From assembly GCA_002499345.1 (NCBI GenBank), contig DALF01000002.1, positions 1-22,563 of the forward strand: a stretch of DNA of 22,563 bases, written 5' to 3'. Position numbers and translations under genes: made by a program. The stretch is from Euryarchaeota archaeon UBA170 (GTDB taxonomy: Archaea > Thermoplasmatota > Poseidoniia > Poseidoniales > Thalassarchaeaceae). The notes beneath the pieces were generated by a model. The model made no database searches and was not told the origin of the DNA. It saw nothing but the letters and a program-made list of their open reading frames with translations. Shown piece by piece: positions 8,015 through 15,281 of the stretch; within the stretch, counting starts at the first letter, position 1, and each line of letters starts with the position of its first letter.

Positions 8015-9550
8015 ATGGCAAGTAGTGACTGGTTAGACTTGACTGGTTGGCTCCAATCAATGGTTGGATGGTCAATGGATCAAACCCATGACCTACTTCC
8101 GAATCAAGAATACGGACTAGGGCCAATAGGATCAGTTAATCCTCAAGCAGGATTTTCTTCGATTCAACCCGCACTAGAAGCATTTTTCCATGCATCAATA
8201 ATGTGCACGGTGGTCTTCACCACATTGATGCTGACCATGCTTGCAATTCCATATATCGAGAGGAAATTCATTGGTAGACTAATGGACAGGCTAGGAGCAA
8301 CTACCACTCTGAGAAGCCTATGGGTGGGAGAGAGTGGCGTTACGGCTGGCGAGTGGTGGGACCAACTCCCATTCGGCATCGGTACTCCTATTGGCTGGGT
8401 GATCAACACTCTAAACTCAATTTGGGGTAACGATCACGAGTTAGAGACCGTTTCTAGAGTAAATAACAGAAGCTACCACGGTTATTGGTTCCTGCTCCCA
8501 GGATTCTTCCAAGCCTTCGCCGACTTCTTCAAATTCGCAACAAAGGAACATATGGTGCCAAAAGATGCTGATAAGGTTGTTTTTGAGGTGGCACCGGTCA
8601 TCATAATCTCAACAACTGTAATGGTATTCGCCTTCGTTCCCTTTGGGCCACACATCTATGCGGCTAACCCTGATCTCTCTCTCCTGTTCATGATGGCAAT
8701 CTTTGGAGTGGCCCCCCTAGGGGTCTTCTTCGCAGGCTGGGCCTCTAACAATAAGTACACGTTAATCGGCGGAATGAGATCTGCAGCTCAACTCACTGCC
8801 TATGAGATCCCCCTTCTTATCACGGTCCTCGGTGTGGCCGTATTGAGTGGCTCTCTGAACATCATAGAGATTGTAGACTTCCAGATGGGGGAAGATGAAG
8901 GAAACGTTTGGAACTTCTTCCTAATGCCTCTAGGCGCCGCTCTTTTCCTAATTACTATGATTGCTGAAGTTGAGAGGATCCCATTCGATATGCCTGAGGC
9001 TGAGGCAGAACTTGTAGAGGGATGGTGGACTGAATATGGAGGAATTCGCTGGGGCCTGATGTTTTCAGCCGAATATATGAGGTCATATGCGGCTTGTATC
9101 CTATTCGCTCTTTTCTTCTTGGGTGGATGGGAAGCACCATTCCAGCACACTCTATCTGACCTCTCTGTTGTTGGAGGGCTTTTTACTACAATATTCGCAG
9201 TTATCCCAGGACTAGTTTGGGTGCTTGTCAAGGCTTGGGTCTTGTTTGGAGTCTTCGTCTGGATTAGGGCGTCACTTCATAGAGTAAGGACCGATCAAAT
9301 CCTCGAATTCGGCTGGAGGTACCTTCTGCCACTATCATTAGTCAATCTGGTCATAGCCACTTATCTGAGGCTCGAACTATACGATGGTGGCAACTGGAAC
9401 CTATGGATCCCTGTAGCAGTAACAACTGTTTCCTTGCTCGTTTTCATGATATACATCTTTGATGAAGATGAAGAAGCTGCAAGGCTGAAGAGTAGGCCAT
9501 ATAGCACTCAGGCTGTGGTCAAGGCGTCCCCTGGGAGCCATAGGGATTAG
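8015..9550 (+). CDS. nuoH: Complex I subunit H (NuoH/ND1 homologue) with large insert
   Basis: NuoH is the membrane subunit that connects the quinone cavity to the proton-pumping arm. ATG 8015 follows a GGTGA motif, 4 nt after nuoD; an upstream TTG at 7979 would overlap nuoD by 32 nt and is less likely. The 511 residues far exceed E. coli NuoH (325). There is an N-terminal extension of about 45 residues. An insert of about 60 residues (near 95-155) falls between Ile-Glu-Arg-Lys...Arg-Leu-Gly (81-94) and Ala-Asp-x-x-Lys (169-173), a loop that is short in E. coli. Family motifs persist: Phe-Ala-Gly-Trp-Ala-Ser-Asn-Asn-Lys-Tyr (239-248) and the acidic Pro-Phe-Asp-Met-Pro-Glu-Ala-Glu-Ala-Glu (323-332) loop that lines the quinone site. 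About eight membrane helices are present. Confidence 0.95.
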   Translation: MASSDWLDLTGWLQSMVGWSMDQTHDLLPNQEYGLGPIGSVNPQAGFSSIQPALEAFFHASIMCTVVFTTLMLTMLAIPYIERKFIGRLMDRLGATTTLRSLWVGESGVTAGEWWDQLPFGIGTPIGWVINTLNSIWGNDHELETVSRVNNRSYHGYWFLLPGFFQAFADFFKFATKEHMVPKDADKVVFEVAPVIIISTTVMVFAFVPFGPHIYAANPDLSLLFMMAIFGVAPLGVFFAGWASNNKYTLIGGMRSAAQLTAYEIPLLITVLGVAVLSGSLNIIEIVDFQMGEDEGNVWNFFLMPLGAALFLITMIAEVERIPFDMPEAEAELVEGWWTEYGGIRWGLMFSAEYMRSYAACILFALFFLGGWEAPFQHTLSDLSVVGGLFTTIFAVIPGLVWVLVKAWVLFGVFVWIRASLHRVRTDQILEFGWRYLLPLSLVNLVIATYLRLELYDGGNWNLWIPVAVTTVSLLVFMIYIFDEDEEAARLKSRPYSTQAVVKASPGSHRD

Positions 9551-9558
9551 GTGATAAT

Positions 9559-10539
9559 ATGAAAGCAGCATATCCTGATGAGTATAATACTGGCCATCCA
9601 AGAGCGACTCCGAACTTCAGGAATCTTGTTATTAGGCCTATGTGGATGACTCTCAAAACCGCACTCCGCACTTTTCCCTTCGTCGGTCGTCTGTGGTTCC
9701 TTAGGAATGACTACCATGGTAGATCAGCGATAATGATAGATAACAATACCAAGAATAGGTTGGGCGAAGAACACCCAAGCTCTGGACAGAAGTTCGCCGC
9801 GGATAGGGAGACAAGTCAGATTATGCCTTTCCTGGAAAGGCCCGTCACTGTGATGTACCCATATGAGAGATTGGAAGATCTCGAGCCATGGCTATTCGTC
9901 CCAGGAAACTACAATGGGAGGATTGGGGTAATCTGGGAGACCTGCACAGCATGCAAGGCATGTGTCAGAGCCTGTCCCAATGACTGCCTTCACATGACCT
10001 CAGAAATCAGGGTAAACGTCCTTGATATGGCTGAAGAGGGCGATGAATGGCATGGTTATGGTAGTGAATTAGAAGCCGGTGGCTTTGCAGCTAGGCCCAA
10101 GGATGACTCAGGTTCTGAGAACTTCGATCTGATGACAGCCCACGAAGCCGCTCCCGCTGAGTATGATTTCGCTGAGATCATTGATCTCAGTGGAGACAAA
10201 GCAACAGTTAGGTGGATGGATGGCTCTGGAATCGAAACATTGGACTCTTCAGACCTGAAACCGGCCGAGAAAGATATTGTCTCAGGGAGAATAGATCTCG
10301 GGAGATGTATGTTCTGTGGACTTTGTATGGAATCCTGCCCATTTGAATCTTTCTTCATGACAAATGAGTATGACGGAATGTCAGGCTTCTCAAGGCAAGA
10401 CCTCTGGATGGATGCAGATCGAACTAGGGTGCTCCCTTCCACACACAAAGAAAGAGTCGATATGGAACTAGCTAAGAGGGCAGAGAAGGAAAAGGCGAAG
10501 CTGGCACGTAAAGCCGCTAAGGCGGCCGCTGAGGGATAG
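9559..10539 (+). CDS. nuoI: Complex I subunit I (NuoI), 2x[4Fe-4S] ferredoxin-like subunit with an inserted domain
   Basis: NuoI carries clusters N6a and N6b, passing electrons toward NuoB. Both ferredoxin motifs are intact: C129, C132, C135, C139-Pro and C250, C253, C256, C260-Pro. In E. coli about 29 residues separate the motifs; here C139 and C250 are 111 apart. The insert is acidic and Gly/Ser/Ala-rich (about 155-200), followed by a short beta-rich segment (about 203-236, with Val-Arg-Trp-Met-Asp-Gly and Ser-Asp-Leu-Lys-Pro) resembling an SH3 or Tudor-like barrel. The N-terminal part (1-128) is longer than usual, and the C-terminus (about 303-325) is an Ala/Lys/Glu helix-like tail. ATG 9559 follows AGGTGA, 8 nt after nuoH. 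Its full ferredoxin motifs show the gene is functional. Confidence 0.95.
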   Translation: MKAAYPDEYNTGHPRATPNFRNLVIRPMWMTLKTALRTFPFVGRLWFLRNDYHGRSAIMIDNNTKNRLGEEHPSSGQKFAADRETSQIMPFLERPVTVMYPYERLEDLEPWLFVPGNYNGRIGVIWETCTACKACVRACPNDCLHMTSEIRVNVLDMAEEGDEWHGYGSELEAGGFAARPKDDSGSENFDLMTAHEAAPAEYDFAEIIDLSGDKATVRWMDGSGIETLDSSDLKPAEKDIVSGRIDLGRCMFCGLCMESCPFESFFMTNEYDGMSGFSRQDLWMDADRTRVLPSTHKERVDMELAKRAEKEKAKLARKAAKAAAEG

Positions 10540-10541
10540 CT

Positions 10542-10811
10542 ATGAGTGTGGATTTCGAAGCAATAGTCTTTCTCATTCTGGCTTTAGCTTCGGTCGGAGG
10601 CGCGATAGGATGCGTATACGGGAAGAGGGTCGCCCACTCCCTGCTTTTCCTCATGCTCACTTTCTTTGGAGTAGCAGGAATCTTCGTATTGGCCAGTGCT
10701 GAGATGCTAGCCGCTGTTCAGATTCTAGTCTACCTCGGTTCCGTAATGCTAGTGGTGCAATTCGGAGTCATGCTGACTAGAAGGCAAATTCAAGAAGGTG
10801 ACATAGAATGA
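10542..10811 (+). CDS. nuoJ1: Complex I subunit J, N-terminal half (NuoJ1)
   Basis: This 89-residue membrane protein has three helices and matches the first half of NuoJ/ND6. The conserved third helix reads Ala-Ala-Val-Gln-Ile-Leu-Val-Tyr-Leu-Gly-Ser-Val, holding the Tyr and Gly region that forms the flexible pi-bulge helix of complex I. The start is ATG 10542, 2 nt after nuoI, and its last four bases (ATGA) overlap the next gene, which encodes the other half. The split is a real two-gene arrangement with a proper stop and start, not an obvious frameshift. The same split is known from haloarchaeal Nuo and Methanosarcina Fpo. Confidence 0.92.
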   Translation: MSVDFEAIVFLILALASVGGAIGCVYGKRVAHSLLFLMLTFFGVAGIFVLASAEMLAAVQILVYLGSVMLVVQFGVMLTRRQIQEGDIE

Positions 10812-11089
10812 GGTTCCTTTCTATTCTGGCTAGGTTCGGGACAGTTGGTTTCATCCTAGTTCTACTGAGGGAGACCATGATTCATCCCATGTGGAATGGC
10901 CCGCTTTGGGGAGGAAACGAGAATCCTCCAACTACCTTTGATTTAGCTGACGCGTTATTCAATGAGTGGGCAGTCGCTACTCTGGTTCTCGGAGCACTTC
11001 TCTCCATGGCTATGATTGGATCCTCATACCTGGTAAGGGACGAGAGATTAGTCAACCTAGTATGGGATATGGGAGGGGACGACCAATGA
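10808..11089 (+). CDS. nuoJ2: Complex I subunit J, C-terminal half (NuoJ2)
   Basis: This 93-residue protein has two clear membrane helices. The second (Leu-Phe-Asn-Glu-Trp-Ala-Val-Ala-Thr-Leu onward, ending Met-Ile-Gly-Ser-Ser) corresponds to the last helix of NuoJ, where the usual motif has an acidic residue and ends in Val-Gly-Ala. Together with the preceding gene it rebuilds a full-length NuoJ. ATG 10808 overlaps the nuoJ1 stop, and its own stop overlaps the nuoK start in the same ATGA manner, so the three genes should be translationally coupled. Assigned mainly by position and helix pattern, since this half of NuoJ is weakly conserved. Confidence 0.88.
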   Translation: MRFLSILARFGTVGFILVLLRETMIHPMWNGPLWGGNENPPTTFDLADALFNEWAVATLVLGALLSMAMIGSSYLVRDERLVNLVWDMGGDDQ

Positions 11090-11388
11090 TCGACCCTAGT
11101 TGGATAGCGGGATTAGGAGTAATCCTATTTGGCGTTGGTCTGATTGGTGTTTTCACTAGAAATAATGCAATAGTAGTCCTCATGTGCATAGAGGTAATGC
11201 TGAATGCCGCCAATCTAAATTTTGTGGCTGGTACTATGCACTATGGCGATGTTGATGGCTGGGTATTCACAGCAATTGCAATTGCAATCGCCGCCGCAGA
11301 GGTGGCAATAGGACTCGCAATTTTCCTCTCACTTTACAGCACACAGCAGACAATTTCTCTGGATGATGCAACTACACTGAGGAACTGA
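11086..11388 (+). CDS. nuoK: Complex I subunit K (NuoK/ND4L homologue)
   Basis: This is a membrane subunit with three helices, 100 residues long, the same as in E. coli. The two acidic residues essential for proton transfer sit at the same numbers as in E. coli: E36 in Cys-Ile-Glu-Val-Met-Leu-Asn-Ala and E72 in Ala-Ala-Ala-Glu-Val-Ala-Ile-Gly. The start is ATG 11086, inside the ATGA overlap with nuoJ2. A longer open frame reaches back to 10966, but its extra 40 residues are hydrophilic, overlap nuoJ2 and have no match in the family. nuoL follows after 9 nt. Confidence 0.96.
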   Translation: MIDPSWIAGLGVILFGVGLIGVFTRNNAIVVLMCIEVMLNAANLNFVAGTMHYGDVDGWVFTAIAIAIAAAEVAIGLAIFLSLYSTQQTISLDDATTLRN

Positions 11389-11397
11389 GGTATAAAA

Positions 11398-13692
11398 ATG
11401 GGAGAGAGTAAGAGTGAAATCGGCCTACTGGGCTATCTTCTTCCATTCCTAGCGGTTGTTCCAGTACTGTATTTGTTGGATTGGGAATCTCATGAGGCTT
11501 CTATCCTGATAGTCGCTGTTCCATTCATGACTTTCCCTGTAATACTGATAGCAGGTCAGATATACAATGGTACAGAGTATTGGAAAATTAAGTTGAAGGA
11601 GGGCGGAATACTGGCCTTGGGCGCCCTCGGAGTATCACTTTCAGCTTCTCTATGGCTAGTCTACGATTATGTGGACTCTCTGCCCAACTTCTATGATCAG
11701 CAGAGTGTCATACAATGGCTTGAGTGGGTATCTTTCGACCTGCTGCAGTCAGACTACACACTAACTTCGGGGACCAAGATACTAGGAATGGGGGTCTGGA
11801 TAGATTCCATAACTCTGATGATACTCCTTGTGGCTACCTTCCTGTGCTTCCTGATCTGCTGGTTCAGCCTCGGTTACATGAACACCGATCCAATTAACGA
11901 AGATAGGAATCACAGGTTCTATGGAGAGTTCGTACTGTTTGCTCTGGGTATGTTTGGAATGGTCTTAGCTGACAACTTCCTCTGGCTATTCATCTTCTGG
12001 GAAGTTATGGGGCTCTGCTCGTACCTTCTGATTGGTTTTTACTATTGGAAGGACAGTGCTGCATATGCTTCCAAGAAAGCATTCCTGACAACAAGAGTCG
12101 GCGATGTCTTTCTCATGATAGGACTCTTCATACTATACGACATATACGGTTCACTGGAATTCTCAGTAATATTTCATGATCCCTCTTTAGATGGAATGGT
12201 CGACTCTAACAAGCTCTTCTGGGCTCTATTGATGATGTTTATCGGAGCGGTTGGTAAATCGGCCCAGTTCCCCCTCCATGTATGGTTGCCAGATGCCATG
12301 GAGGGACCAACTCCAGTTTCAGCACTTATTCACGCGGCTACCATGGTGAATGCAGGCCTCTACTTAGTCGCTAGGATGGTACCATTCGTCGATGTCGGTC
12401 ACCACGGAGTGGCGGGCTTGGAAGAACTCGGTCTGATTATAGCGTATGTTGGCGGAATTACAGCATTCATGGCCGCCGCTATTGCTTTCGTTCAGAATGA
12501 CATTAAGAAAGTACTAGCCTACTCAACGATGAGCCAGCTCGCCTACATATTCACTGGTCTCGGCTCAGCTCTTTGGTTCTACAACAATGACGAACACCAT
12601 GCCGCAGTGGTCGTATTTGGAGCATCTATGTTTCACCTCTTCAATCATGCAATGGCCAAGGGGATGCTTTTCATGGCTAGTGGCTCTGTGATACATGAGG
12701 TACATCATGCACACGATCACCTTCATCACGGCAATCATGATGATGACTTCGATCCTCAAGATATGAGGAACATGGGGGGACTTGCGTCGAAGATGCCTGT
12801 TACCGCTACGGCGATGATGTTTGGTTCGATGTCAATAATTGGGATACCATTGATAGGTGGATTCTGGTCTAAAGAAGGAATAATTGCCGAGACATGGCTT
12901 GCAGCCCTAGAGCATGAGCCACTGATGTATGGCCCTGCAATACTTGTTCTTCTCACAGCCGGAATGACAGGTTTCTACATGTCAAGAATGTGGTTCATGA
13001 CATTCGCCGGGGAGCCAAAGTCAGAAGTCATAAATCATGTCCATGAAGAAACTCCTTGGATAAAGATGCCACTGATTACGCTGACCATAGTTACTGCTTT
13101 CGGAGGCTTCGCCTTTGCATTGCTTGGAGCTACCGATTATCTTTCTTCCGCATATGACTACTCCGGCCACCTAGAACTTCACGAGAGCACTCTCCTTTCT
13201 TCCATAATTGCAGAGCTAGAGCATGCTTTCCTACCCGAGAAGATGAATCTTAGGATAATCGGTTGGATCACAATCTTCCTATCGTTCATTGTTGGGCCAG
13301 TATTCGCGGCTAGGATTCACGGGGGAAATCTTGCAAAGGGAGAGTCTTCAACTCCCCTAGTGTCTTGGTTAGTTTCCCTCTCCTCTAAGTTCGGAAGCCA
13401 AGATGTCAGCTCTCTTGCAGAATCAGAGTTATCAGTAGCTTTGCAAAATAGACTTTATTTCGACGATTTATATGAAGGAATATTGGCTAAAACTGTCATA
13501 CCCTTCTCAGAGTTTACAGCTTGGTTCGATAGGAAAGTCATAGATGGTATGATTAAGCAAATAGAGTCAAAATCAGTTTTTGGGTCCGTCCAAGTAAGGA
13601 ACTTGACTACGGGAAGCGCACGAGACTACATTCTCATGGCCACTATCGGTATGCTCAGTATCATTGCATTATTATGGGGGCTTAACTCATGA
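11398..13692 (+). CDS. nuoL: Complex I subunit L (NuoL/ND5 homologue), antiporter-like
   Basis: NuoL is the distal antiporter-like proton-pumping subunit, whose long lateral helix braces the membrane arm. The 764 residues are longer than the roughly 610 usual in bacteria. Key residues are E202 in Phe-Trp-Glu-Val-Met-Gly-Leu-Cys and K287 in Gly-Lys-Ser-Ala-Gln-Phe-Pro-Leu. The family signature Gly-Pro-Thr-Pro-Val-Ser-Ala-Leu-Ile-His spans 303-312. A loop at 433-450 holds eight His and several Asp, just before Gln-Asp-Met-Arg-x-Met-Gly-Gly. The C-terminal section (from about 640) carries the lateral-helix region and a final membrane helix. ATG 11398 follows GAGGT; the stop overlaps the nuoM start (ATGA). 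Confidence 0.96.
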   Translation: MGESKSEIGLLGYLLPFLAVVPVLYLLDWESHEASILIVAVPFMTFPVILIAGQIYNGTEYWKIKLKEGGILALGALGVSLSASLWLVYDYVDSLPNFYDQQSVIQWLEWVSFDLLQSDYTLTSGTKILGMGVWIDSITLMILLVATFLCFLICWFSLGYMNTDPINEDRNHRFYGEFVLFALGMFGMVLADNFLWLFIFWEVMGLCSYLLIGFYYWKDSAAYASKKAFLTTRVGDVFLMIGLFILYDIYGSLEFSVIFHDPSLDGMVDSNKLFWALLMMFIGAVGKSAQFPLHVWLPDAMEGPTPVSALIHAATMVNAGLYLVARMVPFVDVGHHGVAGLEELGLIIAYVGGITAFMAAAIAFVQNDIKKVLAYSTMSQLAYIFTGLGSALWFYNNDEHHAAVVVFGASMFHLFNHAMAKGMLFMASGSVIHEVHHAHDHLHHGNHDDDFDPQDMRNMGGLASKMPVTATAMMFGSMSIIGIPLIGGFWSKEGIIAETWLAALEHEPLMYGPAILVLLTAGMTGFYMSRMWFMTFAGEPKSEVINHVHEETPWIKMPLITLTIVTAFGGFAFALLGATDYLSSAYDYSGHLELHESTLLSSIIAELEHAFLPEKMNLRIIGWITIFLSFIVGPVFAARIHGGNLAKGESSTPLVSWLVSLSSKFGSQDVSSLAESELSVALQNRLYFDDLYEGILAKTVIPFSEFTAWFDRKVIDGMIKQIESKSVFGSVQVRNLTTGSARDYILMATIGMLSIIALLWGLNS

Positions 13693-15281
13693 TCTCAGAT
13701 CCTCTAACTGTAATCACTATTGTACCATTGGCAGTCAGCCTTGTTTTATTGATCCTGCCTAAGATATCTGGATCAGCAGAGGGCCTGGCCAGGGCTTCCA
13801 GAGCGATTAGTATGGGAGTCGCTCTAGCTATGCTTGCTATAACGACCATGATCTTCTTCGGGGAGATTGGAAATGTCGACTGGACCGACTATAATTCTGG
13901 ATACTCTCTAACTAACGACGCATTCGCTCTGATACCATCCATTGGAGTACAATGGAAGGTAGGTGCGGATGCGCTCTCATTCCCAATGATTTGGCTTACT
14001 ACCCTGTTGATACCAATATCAATGCTTGTTGAGTGGGATGCTAAGAAAGGCCATCTCTTCCATCCGCTAATATTGATGATGGAAGGGGCTCTGATTGGAG
14101 TTTTTGTTTCTCTTGATATGTTTGTTTTCTATGCCTTCTGGGAACTCACCCTAGTTCCTATGTTCTTCCTGATTATGGTATGGGGAGGGGATGATAGAAA
14201 ATACGCTTCAATGAAGTTCTTCATCTATACTTTCACTGCCAGTGTGATAATGCTAATTGGGATTTTAGTGATGTATTTCTACACCCCAGATGTCGCATCC
14301 TCAGGTACCATCACTGGACACACATTCGATATGTCTGTTATGATCGCCTCATCTGATTACATCCCAAGTGAGGGACTAAGGCACCTTGTGTGGTTGCTCT
14401 TGCTAATAGGATTTGCAACAAAGATGCCAAGCGTTCCCGTTCATACTTGGTTACCGGATGCTCACGTACAAGCACCTACAGCTGGATCAATGTTACTAGC
14501 AGGAGTCATGCTAAAGATGGGTGCATATGGATTCCTGAGAATAGCAGTTTCCGCATTCCCCAACTCCACAGTTGCATTCATCCCTCTACTCATATTCCTT
14601 GGAATGGCTAGCCTGGTCTACGGAGCATGGGTTTGCATGGGTCAGACCAATCTGAAGAGAATGGTGGCCTACTCCTCGGTATCTCACATGGGACTTATTT
14701 TCCTAGGAATCGCTACAATGCAACCTCTGGGAATCGCAGGCGCTCTATTCATGATGTTTGCACATGGCATAATCAGCCCCTTGCTATTCGCTGTAGCAGG
14801 CGCTTTCAAACACCACTATCATACTCTGGAGATAGGTTCCATGAGAGGAATAGCACACCACAGTCCATGGCTTGCCGCGCACATGATGCTAGGGTGGATG
14901 GCCAGCCTCGGACTGCCTCTCCTAGCGGGTTTCGTGGCCGAGGTAACAATCCTAATTGCCTTCTGGATGTCATTTGGATGGTTGGTACTACTCCCAACTC
15001 TGACACTTATCATCACAGCAGTATACTACCTTACATCAATGCAGAAGACTATTTTCGAATCGAATGACCCTCATCATGGAATACTCCCGGATACTCTTCA
15101 CGGCGAGGAACCTAGAGATATCTCGTGGCATGAGAACTCTGGAATGATAATTCTTGGTGCACTTACCATTCTATTTGGAATACTACCTTTCATCTTCTGG
15201 GATATGATGTCAGAATGGAGCTCAGGATTCCTAATAGAAACCCTGGTAGATGCCATGCAATCTGAGGGGGTGAAGCCTTGA
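13689..15281 (+). CDS. nuoM: Complex I subunit M (NuoM/ND4 homologue), antiporter-like
   Basis: NuoM is the middle antiporter-like subunit of the proton-pumping arm. Its 530 residues form about 14 membrane helices. The charged residues of the proton path are in place: E152 in Phe-Trp-Glu-Leu-Thr-Leu-Val-Pro-Met, K245 in Ala-Thr-Lys-Met-Pro-Ser-Val-Pro and K276 in Met-Leu-Lys-Met-Gly-Ala-Tyr-Gly. The segment His-Thr-Trp-Leu-Pro-Asp-Ala-His (252-259) is a hallmark of NuoM. Its ATG overlaps the nuoL stop by four bases, and its own stop overlaps the nuoN start. Length and motifs are ordinary for the family. Confidence 0.97.
   Translation: MISDPLTVITIVPLAVSLVLLILPKISGSAEGLARASRAISMGVALAMLAITTMIFFGEIGNVDWTDYNSGYSLTNDAFALIPSIGVQWKVGADALSFPMIWLTTLLIPISMLVEWDAKKGHLFHPLILMMEGALIGVFVSLDMFVFYAFWELTLVPMFFLIMVWGGDDRKYASMKFFIYTFTASVIMLIGILVMYFYTPDVASSGTITGHTFDMSVMIASSDYIPSEGLRHLVWLLLLIGFATKMPSVPVHTWLPDAHVQAPTAGSMLLAGVMLKMGAYGFLRIAVSAFPNSTVAFIPLLIFLGMASLVYGAWVCMGQTNLKRMVAYSSVSHMGLIFLGIATMQPLGIAGALFMMFAHGIISPLLFAVAGAFKHHYHTLEIGSMRGIAHHSPWLAAHMMLGWMASLGLPLLAGFVAEVTILIAFWMSFGWLVLLPTLTLIITAVYYLTSMQKTIFESNDPHHGILPDTLHGEEPRDISWHENSGMIILGALTILFGILPFIFWDMMSEWSSGFLIETLVDAMQSEGVKP

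Noticed and set aside
8800..9231. Open frame of 143 codons on the minus strand inside nuoH
   Set aside because: It is antisense to conserved NuoH motifs and shows no family signature; it is a by-product of the codon bias on the coding strand.
10966..11085. Possible 40-residue N-terminal extension of NuoK
   Set aside because: The extension is hydrophilic, overlaps nuoJ2 in another frame, and starting at ATG 11086 gives the exact family length with E36 and E72 at canonical positions.
10542..11089. Split nuoJ as a frameshift or sequencing error
   Set aside because: The halves are joined by a clean ATGA stop/start overlap like others in the operon, and the same split is known in haloarchaea and Methanosarcina.
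14390..15067. Two plus-strand open frames (73 and 146 codons) inside nuoM
   Set aside because: They are out-of-frame readings of NuoM, whose key residues K245 and K276 and later helices are read correctly in the main frame.
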